54,982 nt of DNA. Origin: Lachnospiraceae bacterium UBA7143 (GTDB lineage Bacteria > Bacillota > Clostridia > Lachnospirales > Lachnospiraceae). The notes under the pieces are model-generated. The model was not told the origin of the DNA. It saw only the letters and a program-made list of their open reading frames with translations, and made no database searches. The stretch lies in the NCBI GenBank assembly GCA_002491905.1, contig DKWV01000008.1, forward strand, positions 1-54,982. Direction: 5' to 3'. Positions 33,260 to 42,268 of the stretch are shown one piece after another. Both the position numbers and the translations under genes were made by a program. How positions within the stretch are numbered: position 1 is the first letter of the stretch; the number at the start of each line of letters is the position of its first letter.

Positions 33260-35803
33260 TCAGTAATGCATGAAGTCCTTCTCACGCAGTATAATCATGT
33301 CCTCTTCATCATACCTCTTTGCAAGCAAAATATCCATAAAATGTTTCGGTGTTTTTTTGTTTGCGTACTCAATTGCCTCATCTACCAGGTCCCGCACCTC
33401 GGAAAGCGTCACCTCATGGTCGCTTGTCTGTCTGTCGGCAATCCGTGTGTGAAGCGCCAGAATACCAAATTCATCAATGGAATACTCCATCTCCTCGGCA
33501 TACTGCTTCGCATAGGCCACCAGCGCTTCATTATCCAGAGGCTCAATATCCACCCTCAGGTTAAAACTGTTGGCAAGCGCGCCGTTCTTCGAAAGCAGTC
33601 CGTTCACTTCCGCCTTCGTGCCTACAAGCAGCGCCAGCAGTCCCATATTCTCCTTCTCCAGCACCTTGACCATAGACGCTGCTGTGGCCGGTTTCAGTTT
33701 GTCCGCCTCCGTAATGATCAGCGCGCCGTTATCCATCTTGGAGAAGGTTGCCTCCACGTCCTTCTTATTCAGGACATGGCCTTCAATCTTCGCCACTTTC
33801 CCGGAAAAATTATTGTCGTTGTACTGCATTTCCCGGATCAGCGCTTTGGCCAGGGATATCGTTGTAATCTCTTCCTCACCGGTAATAATGACATTGCCCG
33901 TACAGGACGCAAGGCTCATATTGTCCAGCGTATGAATCAGCTGTCTCTTAGATTTGCGCTGATGGACAAATTTCCCGAAAAGTTCCTGCTCCTCCGCGCT
34001 AAGTTCCCTGTCCTTCGCCGTTCCCTCCTCGGGATCGGCCTCTTCCGGCTCCTGTGCCGGAGCAGCCTCCTTCACCGGCCTTTCCGCGGATTCCTTTTCA
34101 TCTGTCTTTTCAGTATCCGCACTCTCCAAAGAGTCTGCATCTGTCGGCTTCTGAGCAGTCACCTGCTCCTCCGGCTTTTCATCCGGCACGTCATCAGGGA
34201 AAATAACCTTTTTCACGTGCGGGTTCTTGCCGGATTCCTTCATAATCGCAGCCATAAAGGCTTTTTCAAGCTCTTCCAGAAGACCGTTTTTCGTAGCCTC
34301 ATCAAAGTTCGCAAACAGACTGCCCGTCTGCGCCAGGATATGCTGGCGGACATCCTCCATCCGCTTCTCCTGATTGTCCTTTTTCATCTGTTCCCACTCA
34401 GCCATAATATCATCAATGCTGAGCTGCCCGGTAATCTGCTTTTCCACCTTCTCCGCATCAGGCAGTACGAAACTGATCTGTCCGTCGTACTCCTGCGACA
34501 GGAACTTATCATATTCCGTGGGCTTGGAGGCTGCCAGCGCCTGCTCTCTGAGCGCCCTGGCCTGCAGTCTCTCCGCCTCTCTCGTCATTTCCTCGATAAT
34601 CTTCTGTGCGTCAAAGACCGCCGTGTCCTCCTGCACAATCTCTTCGCTGGCCGTCCGCAGTTCTTCTTCGTCTAATGTGTTTGTGTTGTTTACTTTAGGA
34701 AGTTCCGCCGTCTCTTCCAGAAGCGGCGCAATAATTGTATCCGTGATGGACGGCTCCGGCTCCTCTTCCTCCTGCTTCTCCTCCGTCAGATCCCCGGGTT
34801 CTTCCGCTTCTTCAAACGTTTCATTATCCTCCGCGGCGCCATAAGTATCTTCGCCCACCGGCTCCTCTTCAGGTTCCTCCATATCCTCCGGCCTGTCTTC
34901 AAAGTTTTCCGGCTCGATGGCGCTGCCGGGGACTCCTTCCCCGTCAGCCAGAACCTCCTTCATGCTCTCCGCCAGGGCCATCTGCAGATTGATGGTGTTA
35001 TACTGTCCCACATCTACCGTTTTGACTTCGGGCAGCTCTGTGGTGGGCGCAGCCAGCACATCCTGCTCATCCACAGGACTCCCGGCCTGCCTGTGGCTGA
35101 CCTCATCTGCCACCTGAGTATCCCCTGGAATTTCGTCTGGCTCTTCCTCCGTCTCCGGCTCCTCGTCCACATCCTCCCCTGCGCTTCTTCCCTCTATGTA
35201 AGCGTCATACTTTTCCTGCTGTTCAGGGCTGAGCGGCTGGTGCAGCGCCTTTAACTCCAGCGCCTTAATCACATATCTTCCCTCACCAAACCAGAGGAAC
35301 ATCTCATCACATTCCTCCACGCACTTCGTGGTAAGGCCGATGCGGTGATACAGATAAGCCAGCTCATACACCCACTTTTCCCGCGGTTCCCGCTTCTTAA
35401 ATTCCTCCAGGACCGCTATCCGTTCCTCCATACTGACGTCCAGCGCCTCGTACAGCCGGTACTGCAAGACATACCGCCCCGTATCTCTCGGTGCGATCTG
35501 CACAAATTCCTTATAGTATTCACTTGCCTGATCGTACTCCCCCATCTTGATACAAAGCTCGCACAGGGAATAGACTATCAGTCTGCCTGTGGGGTGCTTT
35601 TCATAGGCCATCAGCAGAATATCCTTACTCTCCTGATACCGCCTGTTAATCTTATACAGATCGCTGATTGTACACAGCATCATAACGCCCCTGACCCTGC
35701 GCCAGTCAATCTTATCCGCGATCTTTACCGCCTCCGCGTACTCTCCCTCTGCTATCAGCGCTTTGATCTCATCCGCGCTGGCTTTGTACTCAAATTTATC
35801 CAA
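33260..35803 (-). CDS. TPR protein with a degenerate AAA-like C-terminal domain
   Basis: 847 aa. Residues 1-190 are TPR-like helices (EGEYAEAVKIADKIDWRRVRG and following). A long acidic, low-complexity linker rich in Glu, Asp and Pro covers about 200-600. The C-terminal ~220 residues resemble an AAA+ fold. The Walker A position reads GEEEITTISLAKAL, without the GK(S/T), and the Walker B position reads ALIITEADKL. ATP hydrolysis is therefore doubtful. Start at TTG 35803, six bases after GAGGTG; the upstream GTG lies inside that ribosome site. Role unknown; possibly a scaffold. Confidence 0.72.
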   Translation of the reverse strand: MDKFEYKASADEIKALIAEGEYAEAVKIADKIDWRRVRGVMMLCTISDLYKINRRYQESKDILLMAYEKHPTGRLIVYSLCELCIKMGEYDQASEYYKEFVQIAPRDTGRYVLQYRLYEALDVSMEERIAVLEEFKKREPREKWVYELAYLYHRIGLTTKCVEECDEMFLWFGEGRYVIKALELKALHQPLSPEQQEKYDAYIEGRSAGEDVDEEPETEEEPDEIPGDTQVADEVSHRQAGSPVDEQDVLAAPTTELPEVKTVDVGQYNTINLQMALAESMKEVLADGEGVPGSAIEPENFEDRPEDMEEPEEEPVGEDTYGAAEDNETFEEAEEPGDLTEEKQEEEEPEPSITDTIIAPLLEETAELPKVNNTNTLDEEELRTASEEIVQEDTAVFDAQKIIEEMTREAERLQARALREQALAASKPTEYDKFLSQEYDGQISFVLPDAEKVEKQITGQLSIDDIMAEWEQMKKDNQEKRMEDVRQHILAQTGSLFANFDEATKNGLLEELEKAFMAAIMKESGKNPHVKKVIFPDDVPDEKPEEQVTAQKPTDADSLESADTEKTDEKESAERPVKEAAPAQEPEEADPEEGTAKDRELSAEEQELFGKFVHQRKSKRQLIHTLDNMSLASCTGNVIITGEEEITTISLAKALIREMQYNDNNFSGKVAKIEGHVLNKKDVEATFSKMDNGALIITEADKLKPATAASMVKVLEKENMGLLALLVGTKAEVNGLLSKNGALANSFNLRVDIEPLDNEALVAYAKQYAEEMEYSIDEFGILALHTRIADRQTSDHEVTLSEVRDLVDEAIEYANKKTPKHFMDILLAKRYDEEDMIILREKDFMHY

Positions 35804-35992
35804 GGTGCTCACCTCATCAACGTACTTTACTGTTTTATCCGTCTACACAATGACCCTATTATCTGTTTCAGTTTACCATAGTCCCTTATCAATGTAAACA
35901 AATTCCGTCGAAAAAAAGCACCTGTACTCCCAATATATGGATCTGTTTCCTCCAGATATTACCTTATCTTGTATTTTTTCAGGATCCATTCC

Positions 35993-36859
35993 CTACTTTA
36001 CCAGACGCAGGAGGCGGTCAGACAACTCTGCAAACCGTTCTAAAGTAAACGTTTCCCCACGCACCATTCTGGGGAGCCCCATCTCCTCCAGAACCGTCTC
36101 CACCTGTCCTCTGCTGACGCCCAGCCCGGATGCGTTGGCAAGGCCGTTGGCCAGTGTCTTCCTCCGCTGGTTAAAGGAAGCCCGGATCACGGCGAAAAGA
36201 AAAGCTTCGTCCTCCACTTCCACGGGCGGCTTCCCATATTTCGTCAGACGCACCACGGTACTGTCCACATTGGGCCGCGGCAGGAAGCAGGACGCCGGCA
36301 CTCTGGCAACCACTTCCGGCTTCGCATAATACTGCACCGCCAGCGACAAAGCCCCGTAATCCTTGGAGCCCGGCCCCGTCTGCATACGGTCCGCCACTTC
36401 ACTCTGCACCATGACCGTAATGCTCGCAAGCGGTACCCCGCTTTCAAAAAGCGCCATAATGATCGGCGTCGTAATATAATAGGGAAGATTCGCCACCACC
36501 TTTAAGGGCCGCCCGCCGTTCTCCTCCGCCAGCGCAGTGAGATCCACCTTCAAAATATCCCCGCACAAAACAGTGACGTTATGATAGAAAGACAGTGTCT
36601 CTTCCAGTATCGGAATCAACTCCCGGTCAATCTCCACGGCAATGACTCTGCCTGCTGCCTCCGCAAGATACTGTGTCATGGTGCCGATTCCCGGTCCGAT
36701 CTCCAGTACGCAGTCCTCTTCCGTGATCTGCGCCGCCCCCACAATCTTTGTGAGGATATTCCCGTCAATCAGAAAATTCTGTCCGTATTTTTTCTGCATA
36801 CGGAACTGATATTTCCTGAGTATCTCCGACGTGTTTGTATAATTGCCTAAATCCGCCAT
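35993..36859 (-). CDS. rsmA: 16S rRNA dimethyladenosine transferase (KsgA)
   Basis: 288 aa. KYGQNFLIDGNILTKIV opens the family; the SAM-binding site lies in VLEIGPGIGTMT, and the catalytic NLPY is in VVANLPYYITTPI. It dimethylates two adjacent adenines in helix 45 of 16S rRNA during 30S maturation. ATG at 36859 with GAGAGGTAGAT upstream; the longer frame to 36892 is not supported. It follows tatD by about 40 nt, the order common in Firmicutes. Confidence 0.97.
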   Translation of the reverse strand: MADLGNYTNTSEILRKYQFRMQKKYGQNFLIDGNILTKIVGAAQITEEDCVLEIGPGIGTMTQYLAEAAGRVIAVEIDRELIPILEETLSFYHNVTVLCGDILKVDLTALAEENGGRPLKVVANLPYYITTPIIMALFESGVPLASITVMVQSEVADRMQTGPGSKDYGALSLAVQYYAKPEVVARVPASCFLPRPNVDSTVVRLTKYGKPPVEVEDEAFLFAVIRASFNQRRKTLANGLANASGLGVSRGQVETVLEEMGLPRMVRGETFTLERFAELSDRLLRLVK

Positions 36860-36899
36860 ATCTACCTCTCCTGTCACCGAACAGCCCAGCACACGCCAT

Positions 36900-37679
36900 T
36901 CAGTCTGGCTGAACTGTTAAGTTAAACAGCCTTCTCGCGTTGCGCTCGGTGGTTTCCACCACTTCCTCACAGGAAATCCCCTTAAGTCCGGCAATAGCCT
37001 CAACCACATAGGGAAGGTTCAACGAGGAGTTGCGCTCTCCCCGGTGCGGCTCCGGCGAAAGGTAGGGACTGTCCGTCTCCAGAAGTATTTTATCCATCGG
37101 AATATACTGCACGGCCTCCTTGAGCTTCTTCGCATTCTTAAAGGTAATTACACCGCCGATGCCGAAATAGAAATCCATGTTCAGATATTCCCTCGCCATC
37201 TCCTTCCCATAGGAAAAGCAGTGCACCACGCCCCCGATCTCCCCTGCGTGATGAGCCTGCATAATATCTAACGTATCCTTCGCCGCTTCCCTGGAATGGA
37301 TAATGACGGGGAGTTTTACCTCCCTTGCAAGCACAAGCTGCCTGGCAAACCACTCCTTCTGCAGGGACACTGCCGGATCAGGATAATGGTAGTCCAGTCC
37401 CGTCTCGCCCACCGCCACGATCTTCTCATGACCGCACAGCACGCGCAGACGCTCCATACCTTCCTCCGAAAGCTCCTCCACCTCGCTTGGATGCACACCC
37501 ACCGCACCATATATAAAAGGATACTGCCCGGCCAGCTTCACGGTTGCCTCGCTCCCGGCAAGACTTGCTCCGATATTAATCACCGTTCCGATCCCTTTTC
37601 CTTCAAAAGAGGCCAGCAGTTCCTCCCTGTCTCCGTCGAATGCCTCGTCATCATAATGCGCGTGACTTTCAAAAATCAT
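36900..37679 (-). CDS. tatD: TatD-family metal-dependent DNase
   Basis: 259 aa. Metal ligands are visible: FESHAHYDDEAF (HxH), AVGETGLDYHY (Glu), KLPVIIHSREA (His), GVVHCFSYG (His) and LLETDSPYLSPEP (Asp). Family members are 3'-5' exonucleases or deoxyribonucleases. ATG at 37679 with GGGAGAGGGTTT upstream. First gene before rsmA in a probable housekeeping pair. Confidence 0.95.
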   Translation of the reverse strand: MIFESHAHYDDEAFDGDREELLASFEGKGIGTVINIGASLAGSEATVKLAGQYPFIYGAVGVHPSEVEELSEEGMERLRVLCGHEKIVAVGETGLDYHYPDPAVSLQKEWFARQLVLAREVKLPVIIHSREAAKDTLDIMQAHHAGEIGGVVHCFSYGKEMAREYLNMDFYFGIGGVITFKNAKKLKEAVQYIPMDKILLETDSPYLSPEPHRGERNSSLNLPYVVEAIAGLKGISCEEVVETTERNARRLFNLTVQPD

Positions 37680-37801
37680 AAACCCTCTCCCTTTCCGGCA
37701 AAATCCCGCCATTTAAATCTGTGAATAATGTATCATCTCGGCGCATTAAATGCAAACAATAAAAAATTTTGGAATATTCTTAAAATTTCTTTAAAAAATA
37801 C

Positions 37802-37830
37802 TTGCATTACGGAAAACATTATACTATAAT
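37802..37830 (+). promoter_or_regulatory. Promoter of tRNA-Lys
   Basis: TTGCAT, 17 nt, TATAAT, about 50 nt before the tRNA. Strong -10 and AT-rich upstream sequence, as expected for a stable RNA. Confidence 0.85.
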
Positions 37831-37887
37831 GATTCTTGCGCGATTGAATGCAAGGCATTCTCCGTATTTTGACGCGAAAGAGGACAT

Positions 37888-37960
37888 GCACCGCTAGCTC
37901 AGTTGGTAGAGCACCTGACTCTTAATCAGGGTGTCCAGGGTTCGAGCCCCTGGCGGTGCA
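37888..37960 (+). tRNA. tRNA-Lys (anticodon CTT)
   Basis: 73 nt, complete cloverleaf. Acceptor GCACCGC with GCGGTGC, discriminator A; D-arm GCTCAGTTGGTAGAGC; anticodon stem CTGAC with loop centred on CTT; T-arm CCAGG-GTTCGAGCC-CCTGG. The CCA end is not encoded. It reads AAG codons. Confidence 0.97.
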
Positions 37961-37965
37961 CTTGG

Positions 37966-38013
37966 AAGGACTGTTTTTGGAGACGTAAGCGCTCTGGGGA
38001 CGGTTCTTTTTTT
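37966..38013 (+). terminator. Terminator of tRNA-Lys
   Basis: On the plus-strand RNA AGGACTGTTTTTGGAG pairs with CTCTGGGGACGGTTCT over 16 positions, several of them G-U, with loop ACGTAAGCG, then a run of T. The G-U pairs favour the plus strand, so it serves the tRNA. Confidence 0.75.
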
Positions 38014-38044
38014 AGTTTTGCGGGTGGCGCAAGCCGGGCCGCCA

Positions 38045-39520
38045 TCACCTGTACAACTCTATCCACGGCGCGGCAAGCGAAAGCGATCCGAACGCCTCCT
38101 TCTCCACCTCCTGCACAATCCCCTCTTTGCTCACACGAATCAGCCGGTCCGCGAGGGACATGGAATCCGCCAGATTAATTGTCAGGATTACCACCGACAT
38201 TCCTTTATCCAGCAGCATTTCCATCATTTTCCAAATAAATATCCGGTGCGTCAGGTCGGCCCCCCTAAAGGGCTGCACACATACCACCACCTTCGGTTTT
38301 TGCAGCAGAGCCCTCGTATATACAAGCTGATATTTCTGCTTTTCCCCAAGCGCCTCCACCGGCATCGAAAAAACATCCTCTCCCAGACTTTCCGCATATT
38401 CTTTCCTGACGCTATTCTTCATGCGGGCGTTTTGCCATATTCCCGGCACCCGGCGGGCCAGCCCCATACACAGGTTATCCAGATAACTCATCCCCTGAAA
38501 CACCATTGTTTTGGTAGGGTCGGCCGCAATCAGAGCAAGATCCTTGCAGGAGGCGGGATGAACCGGCCTGCCCTCCATACGGATTTTCCCTTCATGGGGA
38601 GACCTGTCACCACAGAGCACGGACAGAATATCCCGAAACACCTGCTCGTCAAGGGTCTGTACTACCAGACATTCCCCCTCGTAAACATCCATCGCAAAGT
38701 CCGTAAGCACGTCACCCGCAATATGCGAGAGCGACAAAACGGCTTTCCTGTTTTGAACTGCTGCGTTGCGATGCCCCATATGGTAACGCACCATCTTATC
38801 AAACTCAATGGTGTAGCTCCGCACGATTTCACTCTTCATCTCCGCCCGCTGCGCCACCTTCTGAATCCGTCCGTTAGAAAAGAGCGCCACCCTGTCGCAG
38901 ACCTCCATGATCTCCTCATGGTGCAGGCTGATATAGAGGAAAGAAAAGCCCTGTCCCGCATAATGCTGTAAGATTTCGTAGAGCTTGGTCAGCTCCTCCC
39001 CGTTTATCACCGTACCGATCTCATGCAGCACGATAAGGCGGTAGCCGGCCACCACCGCACGCAAAAGCTCCACTGTCACGCGCTCAAATGCCGACAGCTT
39101 ATCCACATAGGCATCCGCCGGAATCTGCACCCCGATGTCTTTCATAAACGGCGCAAGCTGTCTCTGCAAAAGTCTGTTCTTGATGATATTCTGGCGGAAT
39201 CCCTGCCGGAGGACAAAAATGTTGTCGGAAACCGTCATATGCTCCACCAGCCTGCTGTGCGCGTCAATCACACCGATCCTGTTCACGGACCGGCGCGTAC
39301 TTTTCCATGAATTGACACGCTCGCCGCAGTAATACACATGCCCGTCATAGAGCGGCATATTGGTCTGCATGAGCTGCAGGAGCGCCTGCAGACCGTGCGC
39401 GCTTATAGGAATCATCCCCATAATCTCGCCCCTGTAAATCTGCAGGTTGAAATCCTCAAGCTGCTTGCTCCCCTTATCCAAATAAGTCACCCGCTCCATG
39501 CGGAATACTTCCTGTCTCAT
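38045..39520 (-). CDS. Degenerate sugar-type ABC ATPase homologue without Walker A motifs
   Basis: 491 aa, the length and two-cassette layout of RbsA/MglA. The first P-loop position reads GEIMGMIPISAHGLQALL and the second GECLVVQTLDEQVFRDIL: neither has GxGK(S/T). The signature regions are LSAFERVTVELLRA and VEALGEKQKYQLVYT, and the first Walker B reads LIVLHEIGT. ATP binding and hydrolysis are therefore unlikely. It overlaps no neighbour and follows the histidine kinase by about 20 nt, with GGGGGATGACGT before the ATG. A regulatory partner of the transporter or kinase is possible. Confidence 0.82.
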   Translation of the reverse strand: MRQEVFRMERVTYLDKGSKQLEDFNLQIYRGEIMGMIPISAHGLQALLQLMQTNMPLYDGHVYYCGERVNSWKSTRRSVNRIGVIDAHSRLVEHMTVSDNIFVLRQGFRQNIIKNRLLQRQLAPFMKDIGVQIPADAYVDKLSAFERVTVELLRAVVAGYRLIVLHEIGTVINGEELTKLYEILQHYAGQGFSFLYISLHHEEIMEVCDRVALFSNGRIQKVAQRAEMKSEIVRSYTIEFDKMVRYHMGHRNAAVQNRKAVLSLSHIAGDVLTDFAMDVYEGECLVVQTLDEQVFRDILSVLCGDRSPHEGKIRMEGRPVHPASCKDLALIAADPTKTMVFQGMSYLDNLCMGLARRVPGIWQNARMKNSVRKEYAESLGEDVFSMPVEALGEKQKYQLVYTRALLQKPKVVVCVQPFRGADLTHRIFIWKMMEMLLDKGMSVVILTINLADSMSLADRLIRVSKEGIVQEVEKEAFGSLSLAAPWIELYR

Positions 39521-39540
39521 ACGTCATCCCCCGGCCGCTC

Positions 39541-40554
39541 TCAATCCCGCTGAAACGGAATAGATACCTCCACATCCGTCCCCTTCTGCGGCACGGAATA
39601 CACATGCAGCCCGTACTCTTCCCCGAATATCAAATGGATCCTGCTGTTGACATTCGCAAGAGCGATACCTCCCTTCCGCTCCTCCCCATGAATCAGCTCA
39701 TTTCCGTCACGGCCCAGCTTTCGGTTCAACTTCGCCAGCGTCTCTTCATCCATGCCCACCCCGTCGTCGGAAATGCGGATAATGAGCCTGTCCTGCGTCC
39801 GCTCAAACTGAATCCTGATGTTACCCGTTTCTATCTTAAGCTCTGTCCCATGAATAATGCTGTTCTCCAAAACCGGCTGTAAAGTCAGCTTGGGAATCTT
39901 GCATCCCATGATGTCCTCCCAGTCTTCCGCATCACAGTCAATATGGAGCTGCAGGCGCTCGCCAAACCGATATTTCTGGATCAGGAAATACGTTTCACAG
40001 TTATCCAGCTCATCCTGCACCGTCACCAGATTTTCTACGTTCGTGATGGTATAGCGGAAAAATTTAGCCAGCGCCTCCGTCATATCCGCCACGCCGGAAA
40101 GCCCCGCGATCAGGGCTTCTCCGCGAATACTCTCCAATGTGTTATAGAGAAAATGCGGGTTGATCTGATTTTGCAGGGCCAGATACTGCGCCTGTCTTTT
40201 ATTTAAATCGATCATTTTAGGGGAACGCAGAATCTTCTCTATTTCATCCATCTGCAGCTTCATGGACGGGCTCTGAAAAACTTGCGCGAAATCCCGGCTC
40301 TCCGTCAGATATCCTTCCAGAAAACGTTGTACCAGAAGCTCGGAACGCCTGTAGGGTAAAACCACGCCAAACCACACAGCCAGGAAATACAGCAGCGCAA
40401 TCAACACATGGATTCCCGCCCGGGACATCGTCTCCTCGCCGTGCAGGCCGAGCAGCACATTTCTGACAGCCTCCTCCGCAAAATAGAAGAAGATAATAAT
40501 CCCAATCAGCAAAACCCTGTTTGATATATATTTTAACCGATACTCTTCTCTCAT
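39541..40554 (-). CDS. YesM-type sensor histidine kinase
   Basis: 337 aa. Two N-terminal membrane helices with almost no outside domain (residues about 12-65), then the His_kinase domain with the phosphoacceptor in ALQNQINPHFLYNTLESI and a HATPase_c domain with LQPVLENSIIHG and ISDDGVGMD. Lacking a large sensor domain, it probably detects its signal through the membrane or through a partner such as the ABC binding protein. Operon: response regulator, this kinase, then the degenerate ABC protein. AGGAGAG precedes the ATG. Confidence 0.93.
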   Translation of the reverse strand: MREEYRLKYISNRVLLIGIIIFFYFAEEAVRNVLLGLHGEETMSRAGIHVLIALLYFLAVWFGVVLPYRRSELLVQRFLEGYLTESRDFAQVFQSPSMKLQMDEIEKILRSPKMIDLNKRQAQYLALQNQINPHFLYNTLESIRGEALIAGLSGVADMTEALAKFFRYTITNVENLVTVQDELDNCETYFLIQKYRFGERLQLHIDCDAEDWEDIMGCKIPKLTLQPVLENSIIHGTELKIETGNIRIQFERTQDRLIIRISDDGVGMDEETLAKLNRKLGRDGNELIHGEERKGGIALANVNSRIHLIFGEEYGLHVYSVPQKGTDVEVSIPFQRD

Positions 40555-40566
40555 CCGGCGTCTCTC

Positions 40567-42171
40567 CTATCCGTACATCTTCCGATAAACCGTGGGTTTT
40601 ACCCCTGTCGCTTTCTCAAAAGTATGCGTAAAATGCTTCAGGTCATTGTACCCCACCTGCTGACAGATTTTAGACACTGGTGTATTCGTTTCCCGCAGCA
40701 GGATTTTCGCCTGTTCCATACGGACGCCGATCAGATATTTGGCGAAACCCTCTCCCTCAACCTTCTTAAAAAGCGCGCTGAAATAAGCCGCGCTCAGGCC
40801 AACCGCGCCGCTCACCTCCTCCTGCGTGATCGGCTCACTGTAATGATTCTGGATATACTGTTTGGCCATACGGATGGGACGCACCGTATCCGCCTCGTGC
40901 CTACGGCGCATTTCCTCCACGTGCTCCTTCTGCAGCGCGGTAAGCCGGGCAAAGAGTTCCTCCATACTGCCGCACAGGGAGCAGCGCTCTTCAAATGCCT
41001 TAAGCGTCTCCGCCCGGTTTTTCACCTCCACCTGACTTAAAAAGAGACGTGCCGCAGAATTAATCAGCTCCCTCACCTCAAAACCCTTGACATCCCGCAC
41101 TTCCAGTATCGTCTGTCTCATCTGCGCGGTCGCTTCTTCCGCCTCTTCCACGCTCATCACCTCAATTGCGTGAACAATCTGCCTCACATATTTCTCCAGA
41201 ACATTCTGTTCATGGATAGCAGACGCAGTCGGCACCCGCTCCAAAAGCTTTCCCGTCCCTTTTAACAGCCTGTCTTCTATAATAAGAACCACCTGCGTGA
41301 CAGACTCCGGCAGTCCGCCCGCATCCTTCGCCGCGTTGCCCAGCGCTGCCGTAAACATGACCGGCCCGAATATTCCCTTTTCACTCTCCAACTGATTCAG
41401 ACAGTCCCGGAATATCCGCCGTATCTCCTCCGTCCGCTCACTCTCATAGTTCAGGAAGCCAATACAGCCTGATCCTTTGATCCCCACCACAAATTCCCTG
41501 CACCTGGATCTGAAACTGTTCTCCAAAAGACTTTGCACTTTTTCAAGAATCAGATCCATCCCGGCCCGGCTGATCTCACCGTCGCAGTCGACCTTTACCA
41601 GAAAACCCTGAAAAATGCCTTCCTCCACATGAAGGTAATATTTCTCCCGCAGCTCCTCCAAAGAAGGTTTCCATGCATTTTCCTCCGTCAGACGGTTTAA
41701 GAGATTCATCCGGAAAAGCCGGATATCCGCCTCACTTTTCTGCTGTATCCGCTGCTGATCCTCCGCCAGCCTTCTCCTGTCGCGTATTCTATCTCCCAGC
41801 TTTTGCAGAGTGCCGGTCAGTTCCTCCCTGTTAATCGGTTTTAACAGATAATCTCCTACGCCGAATTTAATCGCCGTCTGCGCGTAAGCAAAATGCGCAT
41901 ACCCGCTGATAATGATAATCTCCAGGCTCTCCTCGCTTTCCTTTACCTTTTCTATCAGCTCCAGGCCACTATACCCCGGCATTCTGATATCCGTGATCAA
42001 AATATCGGGCTTCAGTTTTTTCACCAGATCGCAGGCCTCCAGTCCGTTATGCGCAACCCCTACCACTTCCATATGAAGCGCGTCGCAGTCTATCAGAGCT
42101 TCAATCAACTGACAGATTCGTTCCTCGTCATCCGCGATCATTACTCTTAAGATATCCCCATAATCTTTCAA
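40567..42171 (-). CDS. YesN-type response regulator, AraC output domain
   Basis: 534 aa. Receiver domain at the N-terminus with MIADDEERI, phospho-Asp in ILITDIRMPGYSG and Lys in DYLLKPINREE. A long middle region follows, then a C-terminal AraC-type pair of helix-turn-helix motifs (SEPITQEEVSGAVGLSAAYF and ISKICQQVGYNDLKHFTHTF). It should activate the neighbouring sugar transporter genes. The start is TTG at 42171 with GGGGG upstream; an ATG ten codons later is possible. Confidence 0.93.
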   Translation of the reverse strand: MKDYGDILRVMIADDEERICQLIEALIDCDALHMEVVGVAHNGLEACDLVKKLKPDILITDIRMPGYSGLELIEKVKESEESLEIIIISGYAHFAYAQTAIKFGVGDYLLKPINREELTGTLQKLGDRIRDRRRLAEDQQRIQQKSEADIRLFRMNLLNRLTEENAWKPSLEELREKYYLHVEEGIFQGFLVKVDCDGEISRAGMDLILEKVQSLLENSFRSRCREFVVGIKGSGCIGFLNYESERTEEIRRIFRDCLNQLESEKGIFGPVMFTAALGNAAKDAGGLPESVTQVVLIIEDRLLKGTGKLLERVPTASAIHEQNVLEKYVRQIVHAIEVMSVEEAEEATAQMRQTILEVRDVKGFEVRELINSAARLFLSQVEVKNRAETLKAFEERCSLCGSMEELFARLTALQKEHVEEMRRRHEADTVRPIRMAKQYIQNHYSEPITQEEVSGAVGLSAAYFSALFKKVEGEGFAKYLIGVRMEQAKILLRETNTPVSKICQQVGYNDLKHFTHTFEKATGVKPTVYRKMYG

Positions 42172-42213
42172 TCCGTAACCCCCGCATTCAACCCCATAAT
42201 CTTCCTACTGCCA

Positions 42214-42244
42214 AGAAAACCGCCGGAAACTCCGACGGTTTTCT
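42214..42244 (-). terminator. Terminator after the sugar-binding protein gene
   Basis: AGAAAACCG and CGGTTTTCT arms, an inner mismatch, then CGG/CCG around a 5-nt loop. It lies between the binding-protein stop and the response regulator start, so it limits read-through from the transporter into the two-component genes. Confidence 0.7.
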
Positions 42245-42268
42245 CTGTTACATTGTAACATATTTTCT

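Noticed and set aside
33266..34675. A 469-codon open frame antisense to the TPR gene
   Set aside because: It lies wholly opposite a clear gene, has no ribosome site, and its composition (many Arg, His and Leu) is that of the reverse strand of acidic coding sequence.
37846..37863. A third, partial copy of the GGCATTCTCC arm before tRNA-Lys (GAATGC-AA-GGCATTCTCC)
   Set aside because: Only one 10-nt arm matches; neither the full first hairpin nor P1-P3 follows. It may be a remnant but cannot be separated from chance.
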